A DNA stretch of 64,000 nucleotides from Mytilus trossulus (Eukaryota; Mollusca; Bivalvia; Mytilida; Mytilidae), in NCBI RefSeq assembly GCF_036588685.1, contig NC_086374.1, forward strand, positions 31,116,886-31,180,885. The letters run 5' to 3'. Every line of letters starts with the position of its first letter. Within the stretch, counting starts at the first letter, position 1. Below are positions 12,176-23,353 of the stretch, one piece after another. Under the pieces are notes generated by a model that was not told where the DNA came from, ran no database searches, and worked only from the letters and a program-made list of their open reading frames with translations. The translations under genes and the position numbers were made by a program.

Positions 12176-12544
12176 TAGTAAAGAAGTCAAATTTAGACCA
12201 ACTTAATATAAGTTGGAAATGCATCTGATTTGCACAAACGACAAAATATAGCAACTTACATAAAGACGAAAGAAACAAACGACTACAATACAAGAGAACT
12301 CAAAAATTACCAAAAACTAATCCCAAAAATTAATTCTAGTGAGTCAATCATGATTATTCCATACAGACTTTAATAAAAAGTGTGTGGAATAAGCTAAGTA
12401 AGTCGTAAATGTACTTTGCGTTGTGTTTACTTTGCGTATAATATTTACAATGGCGAAGCCCATACAAGGTGTAAGCAATGTCACAAACATGTGAACGTAA
12501 ATACGGGAAACGTAACGTTATAACTTCGAACTATTTTCAACAAA

Positions 12545-12780
12545 AAGAGGGGCGAAAGATATCAGAGGGACAGTTAAACGCATACATCGAAAATAAACTG
12601 ACACTGTCATAGCTACAAAAAGAAAAAGACAAAAAGACAAATTATAGTACACTAGACACAACATAGAAAACTAAAAGCTAAGCAACACGAACCCCACAAA
12701 AAAAATTGGGTGATATCAGCTGCTCCGGAAGGGTAAGCAGATCCTGCTCCACATGCGACACCCGTTGTGTTGCTTATGTT
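12545..12780 (+). repeat. Family D dispersed repeat
   Basis: GGGGCGAAAGATATCAGAGG at the start, ACACAACATAGAAAACTAAA, AACACGAACCCCACA, then AAGCAGATCCTGCTC and CCCGTTGTGTTGCTTATG at the end. It matches 27295-27600 (minus) and the split copy at 28353-29065. Confidence 0.7.
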
Positions 12781-13025
12781 TTTACAAACCCGACTTATTA
12801 ATAAGCGTACACTTATGTAAAAACCAATTATATTTAATCTGTTTCATATTTCCTTGTGATTGAAAAAACGTAATATAGTTCAAAGTTTGTGTTTTATTTT
12901 ATTTGTATAATGCCTTTTTTCTTCAAGCACTATGATATGTGATATGTTTTTCACATGTTGTAAATTGTTGTTTGTAGACAATTTCAAACGTGTTTTAGCT
13001 GAAATATATAAAGATAAATAAACTC

Positions 13026-13225
13026 ATCATAGATACCAGGACTAAATTTAGTATATACGCCAGACGCGCGTTTCGTCTAAAAAAGACTCATCAGTGACGC
13101 TCGAATCCAAAAAAGTTAAAAAGACCAAATAAATAACGAAGTTGAAGAGCATTGAGAACCAAAATTTCTAAAAGTTTTGCCAAATACAGCTAAAGTAGTT
13201 GATGCCTGAGGTAGGAAAGCCTTAG
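13026..13225 (+). repeat. Family A dispersed repeat, complete-looking
   Basis: Runs from TCATAGATACCAGGACTAAA through GCCAGACGCGCGTTTCGTCT and AAGACTCATCAGTGACGCTC to GAGGTAGGAAAGCC. It is one of the least degraded copies and a good reference for the family. Confidence 0.8.
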
Positions 13226-13229
13226 TATT

Positions 13230-15750
13230 TCCAAAAAATAAAAAATTTGTAAACAGTTTTATAAATATAACCATATCAATGACAATTCATGGGGCTTGTG
13301 ATACCTTATAAAGTTCTGAAGACAAAACACACAGGACAATTAATAAGATTGTAAATCATAAAAAAAGTTCGCAAATGAGGAATGTTTACACAACTGTCAA
13401 CGGATGATATTGAATTATTTACTGAAACATGTCTTGTGATTTGCCATTCACTCAAAAATTAACAAATCAAATTTTGAATAAAAAGTGAAAGATACAAATA
13501 AGAATAGTCTTTGTAAGAGGGGTCGAAAAATAGAACATACACTCTGGACTATATGGTCCGTATATCTCAAAATTATTGGGAGACCTAAACTCCTAGCTAT
13601 TTGAGAAAATAGGAATAGAACTAATTTTAAATATAGATTTGGTTTAATCCTAACGAAAACCGATCATAAAGATATCATCAGAAACTGAATAATTATGTTA
13701 ACAAAATAATATATTCATAGAAGCAAATTACCATTGGAACAAACAAAAATGATGACACTCTAACTTATATAAAAGAAAGAAAAAATAGTTATATCTTATA
13801 CAACTAAACGACTTGATAGGGTAGATAACTGCTGAAAACCCTGAACCCTTCTTTGTCATAAATAAAAGATAAACAACAAAACCTTTAGTTGTATTGATAA
13901 AAAATATGAACTCTCTATCTAAGCATTATTTGTCTTGAAATCATATTCTGCAATGAATCAAACTTTTTTAGCTGTGTCTATGTTATCAACAGTCGTATAG
14001 CGCGCTGTTAAAAAGTCATAAATCGAAACAAATCCGGGTTTCAAACTAAAACTGAGTGATATGCATCATCTATAAGAGGTTGTACATATTCTGACTAATA
14101 TTATGCAAACCGTGCGTATAAATTACAGGTGCAAATAAAACGACATTCATTAAATAAATATTACCGCAATTAACGAAAAATCCTAAATATCTACCATTCA
14201 TTTAAAACTGTCGACTCCGACAGCTGATTCATATAATTTGAAATTCTGCAGAGACATTCGTTTTTGCTAAGATTTTAAGTTAATTTCCTTATGTAGTTTT
14301 AGAGTATTAACTGTTTATTCATGAATGAATCGTTGTGTGGGAATTTTTTTTAATTGATTGATAACACGACTTTAATCAAAAATTTGCTGTTGCCAAAGAG
14401 AGCTACATTATGATACATTGACCGATTGCATGTTTTTCTTACGTCATAAAATTATATGTTTCAGCAAAATTCACATTTAATCACACAGAAATATCCTTTT
14501 GTTTATTTCTTTAACTTTCGTTTTATTTATTTCAAAATCCCATTGATGAGTCTGTCTTTTATGATTAACACCAAATCACGAAAAAGTCACTTCCTTTTTA
14601 TGGATATTATTTTAGGGAAAAGTAAGTGTCAGCTGTTGTGTCGTGTAATTTCATAGAAATTTTAAAATGATTTCAATTAAATTAGAAATAATTAGTAGAT
14701 TTCCCATGGTAGTGAACACTCTTTACTGAGTTTCCCATATTACGTGCTCTTTTATTATTAAATATTTCCTAGTTCACGTTATTTTAAATAATATGCAAAG
14801 TGGAGGTAAAAAGCCAGTAAACCTGATTTAACTTAACCACCGTTTAGTGGATGTGAAGTCTGTTATGCTGGCAAAATTTGTTTGTACTAGTAATTTCTGT
14901 TTATGTCTTGTTAATTATTTGTTGTATTGACTGTTATGTCAAGAGCAAATTAATTTTTTTCGACTTATTTTTTATTGTTGTTATAAATAAATCTTAAAAC
15001 ATACATTGCTTAAACAACATGTAACGTTTGCTAACAAAATGCAGCTCCTGTAAAACCAAAGTAGAAAAATAAATACTTGAGATCCTGTTAACAAAATCTT
15101 AAATATCAACTTAATGAGCGGTTTTAATCTGGCTCTAGCATGGTTCACTCGATGTTCTAGACTGCTTCACTATAACAATTGTTCTCCAAATGAATTTGTT
15201 TGGCATCTACGTTTTCTATATATTGGTCGGGTGAAATAATTGACATCTTAAGAAATCAACACGATTTGCACTTAACGGATCTGTTGAATGCATTAAGATT
15301 AATATATTTTTCCCAACATTACGCAATGACAACTAAATAAAATATTTTTATAAACATGCAATTCAATCTATATCGTAAAAATAATGTTAGGTTAGAAAAT
15401 AGAATTTCTATAACACGTTGACTATTTTAGAAACACTACAACAGGTTGTTGTTCGGTTTAATTAAAATAAGTTTTCAAAAATCGATTTGGGTGTTGTTAA
15501 TTTCTAAAATTCCATTTTTCAGTAATGGATTCATATTTGATGATTATGTAATGAGATTCTTATCGTAGCAACAAACATAATTGGATTGACGAAGAAAAAC
15601 ACATTAAAAGACTATTTAATCAAAGAACAAATAGAAAACCATTCCCGTATCAAGTATCTACTGTCGTGATCTTTAAATATTTTGTTATTATGTACGTTGA
15701 TGGCTGAAACCCTTCTCAATTCAAACAAATAACAAAAAAATACGGAGCTG
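13230..15750. other. No gene seen upstream of gene 1; family C fragment at 13990-14062
   Basis: AT-rich. 13990-14062 has a degraded family C start (GTCGTATAGCGCGCTGTTAA, then AACAAATCCGGGTT). I looked for a signal-peptide exon for the gene at 16.2 kb and found none convincing. Confidence 0.4.
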
Positions 15751-15754
15751 TAGT

Positions 15755-15970
15755 ATAATTGTCAATGAGAATTAAAAACAAATTTTAGGTCCCCGTAATG
15801 GGGAAAACACATACCGTATAGTCAGTTAAAACATAATTTTTACCCGACATGAAACATGTGTAGCAATTCAATCGAGAAAACTAACATGACACACATGAAC
15901 CAACAACAACTTCATAGCTACATGCCCTTGACTAGTATGTACACATAAAATAGATATGGTTGTGAACGCT
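15755..15970 (-). mobile_element. Diverged family B-type tail
   Basis: GTAGTATAATTGTCAATGAG, CCGTATAGTCAGTTAAAACA and TCGAGAAAACTAAC follow the order of the minus copy at 17050-17330 (GTGGTATGATTGCAAATGAG ... ACATAGTCAGCTATAAAAG ... ACGAGAAAACTAACGG). Confidence 0.5.
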
Positions 15971-16223
15971 CAAGCCTCACCTTACCTTGGGAAGTGTATA
16001 GCATAAGTACAAGCTTTACTTAACTTAAGATAATTGGCAAACTCTCGAATATAAGAGAAAACAAATCGATAGATCTTGAGATTCTGATAATTTTTGCCCC
16101 AGTCGGATTTATTTATCTGGTATCGTTTCGAGATTTTTAAGACAATTTATGAATGTAACCCTTATATATAAAGTATACAATATGGTATGATTGCAAAATA
16201 GACAATTTATGTTTCATTTTCAG

Positions 16224-16355
16224 CTATGGTAGCAATCTTAGTTATTGGTGGAAACAAAAATATTATGCTCAATCAAGGAAAAACAATAAGGGTTCCTGTT
16301 GATGAATACATTGACCTTAATTGAAAATATTCAAGTTCAGACACATTATATGTTT
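16224..16355 (+). pseudogene. Gene 1, disrupted first Ig-like segment
   Basis: After a TTTTCAG acceptor, the frame with ATG at 16226 gives 32 codons ending in GKTIRVPVDEYIDLN and then TGA at 16322-16324, followed by KYSSSDTLYV and TAA. The text before the TGA reads like the A-B strands of a V-type Ig domain, where the next residue should be the B-strand cysteine. One base change from TGT or TGC gives TGA. The downstream exon continues in another frame. Alternatives are a first exon with a genuine early stop, or a chance open frame. Confidence 0.45.
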
Positions 16356-19300
16356 AACAATTAATATGTTTACATCTGTAGGTAATTACATGTTTCCAGT
16401 TCTTAAAATGGACAACGGAAGTGGTATACGTGTAATGGACTTTTGGAATATGGAACAAGTTCATTGCGGTACTTACAGTACAAGTGGACTTTACCGACAT
16501 GATTATATAGATTACGCAGACGTTAGCTGTGTCTCAAGGGTAAGGCCAAACTACCTAGTATTTTTTCTGTCCCTTTTTTTTTATTAAGCGTTTTTGCGAA
16601 AAATCTTTAAAATTGTCATGTTTTCTCGATTTTTCAATTTATATGTAATTCAGTAGTTGAATCGAAAATCAATGAGCCAACCTGTTAAAATTTTGTTTTA
16701 ATATTAAGTTAAGATAATTACATTTTGTATCACTCTGTTTCTTCTTAATTTTATAGATATTTGTATTTTATGGCGATACGGCGCGCAGTCTGAAGTATAC
16801 CAATCCTACAACATTGAAAATTGAGGAATGGATGTCACGGGCTGCTGAATATAGTACCTGGCATGGTGTACCACAATCAACTGATAATTTCATCATCAAG
16901 TATATTCAAAATAAACTATACATATTACATTAACTTAAATAACACAGTTCATACAAAAAATAAAAATTCCATTGACATGGCTGTGTGTGATCACTAAAAA
17001 CTAGATAAACTGTATTCCCCGCACTCCACTCTGAAAATATATATAAAAAAAGAAGATGTGGTATGATTGCAAATGAGACAATTCTCCACAAGATACCTAA
17101 ATGACACATATAAACAACTATAGGTCACCGTACGGCCTTCAACAAGGAGCAAAGACCATACCACATAGTCAGCTATAAAAGACCCCAAAATGTGAATCAC
17201 GAGAAAACTAACGGCTTTATTTATGTACAAAAAAAATAGAACGAAAAAAAAAGATTACACATAAACAAACGACAACACCTGAATTACAGGCTCCTGATTT
17301 TGGACAGGCACATTCATACATAATGTGGCGGGGAATTAACTTTGTTATAACAAAGTCTCTGTAAGAAATGACTTATGTAGTTAAAGTTTTTTTAGAATCT
17401 TGTCTAGACACAGTTCGTTGGTTTTCATAGCACTACGGATACTGTGTCATGTATGTAAGCGATTTGTATAATTGTATGATTTATTATTTCAAAAAAGATC
17501 ATAGATTCAGCTCTGAATGAATTTGGTTGATCTATAAACAGTGAAAACAACACTTTATACATGTAATTTGTACGAGCTGCTTTTCTATATTTACTTAAAC
17601 CATGAGTGCTCAAAGCCGAATATTTTACAGACAAGGATGTATATAATATGATGTATACACAATCATTTATTTCCAGTACTTTTTATGACTACGAGTTTAT
17701 TTGGATGAATGAAAGAAATGACACACTTTATGCTGGTATGTACTATACAGAAGATAACGACAATTCTCCACTGTTTTTTTACTCAATAAACGGAGTTAAT
17801 TTTACAGGTAAATACTTTATTTTGGATGTTACACGTTTTCTGATTGGTTCAAATTGTTTTGTCTATCTGCTCATAGACACAAATTTGGCATGTGACCACA
17901 ACATCATGAAACTTTTTGTCATTATAAACTCCTTTTTAGAATTAAATCATAAGGAATTACTCTGATATTTTTTTTGTCTATTCGAAATAACATAAATAAT
18001 GTGGTGCACACTTTAAAATAACACGCTACTCGGGTTATTCAATGTGCACCACACTTTTTAATGATATTTTTTCATAGACAAAAAATTATTACAGTCATTC
18101 CTGAAATATTTATATAAATATTACCTCCATAACGTACATAAAGCTGGTGTATGCGTTCAATAAACTTGTAGGAAAAGCAAATAAACAACAATGTTTGTTT
18201 CATCGATTGATAATACCTAGTGTTTGACTTGAGTTATCCTTGATATGTTCATAATTATAAATTAACTGTTAACAAAATTTGAAATTTTTGAAAAACTTTT
18301 AATATCTTTTTGTTCGAGCGTCACTGATGAGTCTTTTGTAGATATGCTCGTCTGGTGTAAGTATAAAATTTCAATCCTGGTATCTATGATGAGTTTAGTA
18401 TCAAGAAGTTTGTCGCCTTGTAAAAACTTTTCTTTGACATTTTAAAATGTTCTTTAATGTTGCTTAAACCCTATAAACAATAAGTCACACGAATCCCAAG
18501 TGCTACAAATCGGTTGTTGACTGCATGTGATGAAGACTGGAAAGAACTTTTTGCTCAACATGTTTCACCCGTTGTCTGCGCATGACAAGTTAATGTATGA
18601 GAATGATTCCGCGAGAACGAGATTGTTGCTAGGACAATTGGTACACTTCTGTTGAAATCTTTAACATAGATATTACATAAAGGTCCACGAAATGTAATTT
18701 TGGCATCCGGTTTACGCTTTTGCAAAACTTTAAAGATGTATTTGTAACTCTTACAAAAAATATTTTTAGAGATAAAAATTCCTTAAAAACACAAATGAAA
18801 CCTTACTAAACATGAATGATATGACACATTTAAATATTTAATCCACTCAAAGCTACGCTTTTCGTGAATTAAATAAGTTAATTCTTAAAAGGCGTGCTAT
18901 ATATATAACTTGTAAAAAGATTTATTTGATGATAACTTCTCATTCGTTTTTATTTTTTGTAGAAATATTTATTTAAATGATTATCTAGTTACTTTGAGAT
19001 ATACAAATGCATAGACATAAAAGAATTTGGAACTGAAAATAATGATCATTTTCAAATTGATATAGGAAGATGTGGTGTGGTGGCAATGAGACAACTCTCT
19101 ATTCAAATAACAATTTTTTTAAAAGTAAACCATTAAAAGTCAATGTACGGCCTTCAACACGGATTCTTGGCTCACACCGAACTAGTGTAAAATCATTTAA
19201 TCCAACGGTATAATCTATATAAAAAAAAGAGAAACGAGAAACATGTATAAATTACATAAACAAACGACAACTACTGTACGTCAGATTCTTGACTACGGAG

Positions 19301-22247
19301 AGGTGAAAACATTTGCAGCGGTATTAAACGTTTTAAAGGATCCAATCCTTCTACCTTTTTCCTGAAACAATAGCATTATATCACAACGTAGAAAAACAAA
19401 CAATAAAATATTAATTGACAGGCCTAACTCAATCAAAATACGTAAATTAATACACTGTGAACGAATAGATTTGATCTGAGATATCTGAATGCAAATGCTC
19501 AGTCAAAAAAATATTAGGGACAACATTCAAGGTCAAAAAGCAAACAAACAAGTCCAAACAAAGTCATGGCAAGACACCACTGCGAATTATTTAACCCTTC
19601 GAAAATATTATTTTTTGTCTGTTTCAGGTAGCAAAAATCCAACAAACGCGTCAAGTGTAACTTTTGCTAAATATATAGAAGTTATCTTTTATATGTCAGG
19701 TGTGTATTCCAAGGGTTAACAAAAATTAAAAAATATGATCAGAAAAAAACATTACATTTCTTCAGTTTTGAACTAAAGAGGAAAGTGGTTGATGCTTTAC
19801 ATGAATGTACCGCAATGGGCATGCAATCGAAATTAAAATACGAATACAACCAGTTCAATACTGAACTCCGATGAAAATTCAAAACTGAAAATCAAAAATC
19901 AAAAGGCAAAAGGCAAAATCAAAGGATAAAAGATATCAAACAAATGGACAACAGCTGTCAAATTCCTGATGTAGGAAACAGTGGATTGAACCTGGTTTTA
20001 TGTGCTAAACCTCTCACTTGTATGACAGTCGCATCAAGTTCCATTGTATTTACAACGATGCGTGAACAAAACAGACGTCATAGGTAAAATTGTCAAAATA
20101 TGGATACATCAGTCATCACTGTGTCACGATCTCTTAACAAACAAATACAAAGAACCACAAAAGGCATCTATGCAATTAAACAATCACATTCATTGCTTAC
20201 TTATAGATGTATTTTAAATCAACCCATAAATGATTGAAATATTTGAAGTCCTGTGACTGCATTAACATCAACTATTAATGTATAGTCGCGTGTTTGACAT
20301 CGGAAAATGTAAACGTCACTGATCAGACGAATTCTCTTTAACATGTGTTATTTTTTCTTCATAAGTCTACTTGTTCAATTTATTTGCAAGCACACACTGA
20401 CACTTAATTTAATTCTACAAATATTGTTCCATCTGTTGTAGAAAACTGTGATAATTCAAGTGTTAACCAACATTCAGCTGAATGTCCAGGTAAGATCTAC
20501 AGATGAGTTTTCATGCAATCCAAACTGATATCAGTAAAGAAAACATAGTCTTTTCACAAGTTCGTTGAAATACCTGTTTGTTCTTTTACAAAGGTTTTCT
20601 GTAATTTTCCTTAAAAACTTCCATATGAAATTGATATATTTTTCACACTAAGCTGAATATGTATTAGTTTTCATTTATTTTTAGGAAAGGTCCCTCCAAT
20701 CATACAAACTCCACAGACATCTATATCGTTTATCAACCGTGACAATGTGACTCTCGTGTGTGCATACCTTTCATATTATACAGTACTCGATGTGCGTTGG
20801 AACTTCGACTCTTCAGAAAACGGCATCCGTATAATTATAACCAATGACACAGACCATACAAAATACAGTGGGTCATCAACCCGAGCACCTTCATTAACTA
20901 TCCATGCTGCAGATCTGTCTAACCAGGGAAACTACACCTGTTCTATGAAAAACCGATACGGATGGGCAGAGGGAAGTGTGATACAGATAAAAATGTTAAC
21001 AGGTATGGATTTATTTGATTTTTTTTTTCTTAAAAATTTAAGTACAGGTTTATGAGATAGCAACCCATCATACAAAAAAAAACATTATAGATATAACATT
21101 CCTCTTAACAAAAGACTTTTACAACTCGTATAATTCCATGATTACAGTGATTTATATTCTAAACAATGCCAAATGGCAGAATATTAAGGAAAACATGATT
21201 TCGGTTAAACAATTGTCAAATTATTTGAAAATGCCTGTACCAAGTCATGAATATGACAGTTGATGTCCAATCATGTGATGCGTTTTATCATTTGATTTGG
21301 CCATTTGATTAGGGACTTTCCGTTTTGAAATTTTCCTGGAGTTCAGTATTTTGTGATTTTACTCTTTAGCACATTTCTGGATTATCTTTCATCCGGAACG
21401 ATTATAGAGGATTATTAAAAAGTCAAGGATTTATAAATCCGAAACATTTGAAGAGTTATATGACCAGAATGGACTGAAAAATAATACCAAAATATATCTA
21501 GGGTGAAATTTTTGAAACCTTAGTTTCTTAATAATGCCTTACTCATCAATGGCAATACAATTACACAAAATTATGATTATTTTTTTCTTTAAGTGTCATT
21601 TTGGTCTCTGGTGGCAAGTTGTCTCGTTGTGTCAATCATACCACAAGTCATCTTCTTTTTTTTTATGATTCAAATTCTCAACTTAGTTGTATGTGTTTTA
21701 TATTAACAGACTTCCTGATAAAAGGTAAAATGACAAAAACTATCGAACTCCGAGAAAAAAGTCAAAATAGAAAGTCCCTGATCACATAGCAGAATCAAAA
21801 GCTCAAACATATCAACAGAATGGATAAATACTTTCATATTCCTGACATGGTATAGGCAGTTTCTTATGTAGAAATTGAATGATTAAATCATAATTGTAAT
21901 GTACTTTTTTTAACTATTGATTGATAAAAATTTTAGATACCAGTCTCTGTCAGTGTCCATGTTCTCCAGTCAAGAATGGGTCAAACTACACAACAGACGA
22001 ATTGCAAGTCATTCTTTCGTCATCGCTTAAGAAATTAGAAAAGGAACTAAAAGTTGACAAAAAACTGTTATCGTCGTATGTCAGTAAACATGTGTCTGCA
22101 TCGGATGATAGACAATCGTCGCGGTCATTGGGAATCGGAGGTATTGTCTGCCTTTGTTTGATGGGTGCAGCTATTCTAGGAATGGATTTGATGTCAATCA
22201 AACGTCATACTGCTACTGCCAAAGGAATATGCTTAGGTAGACCATAA
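16224..22247 (+). CDS. Gene 1: single-pass membrane Ig-domain protein, multi-exon, 5' part broken
   Basis: Exons are inferred from open frames bounded by AG/GT with compatible phases: 16382 or 16400-16539, 16757-16899, 17677-17807, 20442-20489, 20685-21002 and 21937-22247, plus a disrupted first piece at 16224-16355. The predicted product has a cysteine-poor N-terminal region of unknown fold, a short linker with two Cys, one I-set Ig domain and a stalk with a transmembrane helix. It should sit at the cell surface with the Ig domain outside. Introns carry B, A, G and hairpin repeats. The first piece has a TGA and a frame change, and no signal-peptide exon was found. The gene may therefore be a pseudogene or a partially deleted allele, although every later exon is intact. 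The terminal exon is paralogous to that of gene 2 at 31.6 kb. Confidence 0.7.
16382..16539 (+). CDS. Gene 1 exon: second half of the first domain
   Basis: Open frame VLKMDNGSGIRVMDF, WNMEQVHCGTYSTSGLY and DYADVSCVSR, ending at a GGGTAAGG donor in phase 0. The acceptor could be the AG before 16382 or the TTTCCAG before 16400; both give phase 1. GTYST sits where an Ig F-strand would have the YxC motif, with Thr in place of the second Cys. The fold is therefore uncertain. Confidence 0.55.
16757..16899 (+). CDS. Gene 1 exon, phase 0 to 2, domain unknown
   Basis: Preceded by TTTTATAG and followed by GTATAT. It encodes 47 codons plus two bases: FVFYGDTARSLKYTNPTT, LKIEEWMSRAAEYSTWHG and VPQSTDNFII, with no cysteine. 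Its phase-2 end fits the phase-2 start of the 17677 exon exactly, which supports both calls. Confidence 0.6.
17050..17330 (-). mobile_element. Family B-type tail in a gene 1 intron
   Basis: AGATGTGGTATGATTGCAAA, CCGTACGGCCTTCAACAAGG and TGAATTACAGGCTCCTGATT are in the order expected for a minus-orientation tail, a close relative of the + copies at 24000-24280 and 58310-58555. Confidence 0.7.
17677..17807 (+). CDS. Gene 1 exon, phase 2 to 1, domain unknown
   Basis: Acceptor TTATTTCCAG, donor GTAAAT. Residues FYDYEFIWMNERNDTLYAGM, YYTEDNDNSPLFFYSING and VNFT are rich in aromatic residues and lack Cys. With the preceding exon it forms an all-beta-looking segment. The frame runs on into the intron for about 50 codons, so the exon end rests on the donor and the phase match. 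Confidence 0.6.
17960..18095. repeat. Small inverted-repeat element in a gene 1 intron
   Basis: GTGGTGCACAC (18001) and GTGCACCACAC (18045) are inverted around ACACGCTACTCGGGTTATT. An outer pair, TTTTTTGTCTATTCG and CATAGACAAAAAATT, flanks them. The inner pair would form a hairpin of about 54 nt. Confidence 0.5.
18275..18395 (-). repeat. Family A fragment in a gene 1 intron
   Basis: TTCGAGCGTCACTGATGAGT, CTTTTGTAGA and CCTGGTATCTATGATGAG match the minus-strand family A order. The CGAAACGCGCG core has decayed to GATATGCTCG. Confidence 0.65.
19066..19345 (-). mobile_element. Family B tail in a gene 1 intron
   Basis: AGATGTGGTGTGGTGGCAAT, GACAACTCTCTATTCAAATA, GTACGGCCTTCAACACGG and GCAGCGGTATTAAACGTTTT match the copy at 3336-3700 block by block. 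Confidence 0.7.
19868..20060 (-). mobile_element. Family G/C composite tail fragment
   Basis: AAACTGAAAATCAAAAATCA, then AGCTGTCAAATTCCTGATGT and TTGAACCTGGTTTTATGTGC are tail blocks seen in other minus copies. The retroelement-tail identity is by similarity to neighbours only. Confidence 0.45.
20442..20489 (+). CDS. Gene 1 linker micro-exon, phase 1-1
   Basis: Acceptor GTTGTAG, donor GTAAGA. It encodes 16 residues around ENCDNSSVNQHSAECPG, including two cysteines and an NSS sequon. It is symmetric phase 1 and fits both neighbours without a frame change. Confidence 0.65.
20685..21002 (+). CDS. Gene 1 Ig domain exon (I-set)
   Basis: 318 nt, symmetric phase 1-1, acceptor TTTTTAG and donor GTATGG. 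A complete Ig domain is visible: PPIIQTPQTSISF in the A strand, NVTLVCAY with the B-strand Cys, VRWNFDSS with the C-strand Trp, APSLTIHAADLSNQGNYTC with the F-strand YxC, then SMKNRYGWAEGSVIQIKM as the G strand. Sequons are NVT, NDT and NYT. As in other Ig membrane proteins, it is likely to bind a ligand or partner outside the cell. The ligand is unknown. Confidence 0.88.
21240..21362 (+). mobile_element. Family G tail fragment in a gene 1 intron
   Basis: AATATGACAGTTGATGTCCA, CATTTGATTAGGGACTTTCC and GGAGTTCAGTATTTTGTGAT match 11150-11290. Confidence 0.5.
21720..21860 (-). mobile_element. Family G tail fragment, inverted, just before the gene 1 terminal exon
   Basis: AAAATGACAAAAACTATCGA, GAACTCCGAGAAAAAAGTCA and CATATTCCTGACATGGTA are family G blocks in reverse. 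The element ends about 75 bp before the acceptor at 21936. Confidence 0.5.
21937..22247 (+). CDS. Gene 1 terminal exon: CxCPC stalk, transmembrane anchor, stop
   Basis: Acceptor AAATTTTAG, phase-1 start. The segments are a CQCPCS cysteine motif, sequons NGS and NYT, a charged probably helical stretch (DELQVILSSSLKKLEKELKV), DKKLLSSYVSKHVSASDDRQ, SSRSLGIGG, a hydrophobic segment IVCLCLMGAAILGMDLM and a short basic tail ending at TAA. The LSSY...SxxDDRxS...IG block followed by a membrane span recurs in gene 2. I recall it as a common C-terminal module of bivalve surface proteins, but have not verified this. The function of the conserved stalk is not known to me. Confidence 0.85.
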
Positions 22248-22448
22248 CAAAATTTAAACGAATGACACACATTTAACATAATGCTTTATTGGTGGAAAAG
22301 CAGAATAATGCTATTACATTAGAATATTTTCAATGAAGTAACATGCTAATTGTATGAAAGAGGCGCCATTATGGTATATTTTGTATTATATACTATTGTT
22401 TGACCCTTCTCATTCTCATTAAGATACCCACTAAGTATCTCTCACTCG

Positions 22449-22454
22449 AATAAA
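22449..22454 (+). promoter_or_regulatory. Poly(A) signal of gene 1
   Basis: AATAAA 202 bp after the gene 1 stop, followed by GT-rich sequence (TTTAGTTTGTACTTGT). It is the first canonical hexamer in a suitable position. Confidence 0.55.
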
Positions 22455-22483
22455 GCATTTAGTTTGTACTTGTATCGGATAAT

Positions 22484-22805
22484 AAAAACTCATCATAGAT
22501 ACTCGGCTTAAACTTGTGTACCGTGCCAAACGTGTTTCGTCTATAAATAAAGGCAACAGTAGTATATCGCTGTTCAAAACTCATAAATCCATGGACAAAA
22601 AACAAAATCGTGGTAACAAACTTACACCGAGGGAAAAGCATTAAATATAAGAGGAGAACAACGACACAACACCGAAACGCAAAATACTCATCAGTGATGA
22701 TACTAGAGAGAGAAAAAAAAAATAACCAAATAAATAACTAACAAAAAGTGAGAAGCATTGCGACGCAAATTTTTTGCAAGATTTTGTCAAATAAAGCTCG
22801 TATAT
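22484..22805 (+). repeat. Family A repeat split by a family C fragment
   Basis: The 5' part TCATAGATACTCGGCTTAAA to CGTGTTTCGTCTAT is at 22492-22545. The 3' part, AATACTCATCAGTGATGAT to GATTTTGTCAAATAAAGCTC, resumes at about 22682. Between them lies a minus-orientation family C segment (GGCAACAGTAGTATATCGCT ... ACACAACACCGAAAC). Confidence 0.65.
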
Positions 22806-22809
22806 ATGA

Positions 22810-23350
22810 TGATGTTATAAATAGTATTGGCAAATATTTCGTATCAACATATAGCATTATATATCGGCTCAACAAATGCTGGTCTCTTTTAAAAAAAAAC
22901 ACAATAAACAGAACACCTTAGTGTGCTTTTATAACTTACATTTATAATTGTAGATGTCTTTAGATATGGCGCATACATTTGAATCATCATAGTATTAATA
23001 CAGCAAAAACAAATTCATTATTTTAAAAATGGCAATTTAAGGAATCTAGGATGTCTAAATGTCTAACGAAAGATTCTACCTTAAATTTTGTTAAAGATTT
23101 CTGGATTAATGTCTTTCAAATTTCAATATCAAAATTGAAGGGTCAAGGACCTGGTTTTTTTCAATGAAGTTCATTTATTTTAACAAAATCACATTATTTC
23201 AAATGGGTCATAGGGAAAACTTATTTTCCTTATTTTAAAAGAAAACATTAAACAATAAAACTGGTTAAAATTCAATGAAAGAAATTATTTTCATACTTTC
23301 AAAACAAAAAGAGGTCATGGGCCTGATTTTCTTTATAAAAAACAACATAT
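22810..23350. other. No gene seen
   Basis: AT-rich intergenic DNA with A-runs. The open frame at 23275-23499 runs into family C and is not a gene. Confidence 0.4.
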
Positions 23351-23353
23351 TAA

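Noticed and set aside
16322..16324. Selenocysteine codon in gene 1
   Set aside because: It is attractive because it replaces a Cys, but no SECIS was identified and the next exon is in another frame; a nonsense mutation is simpler.
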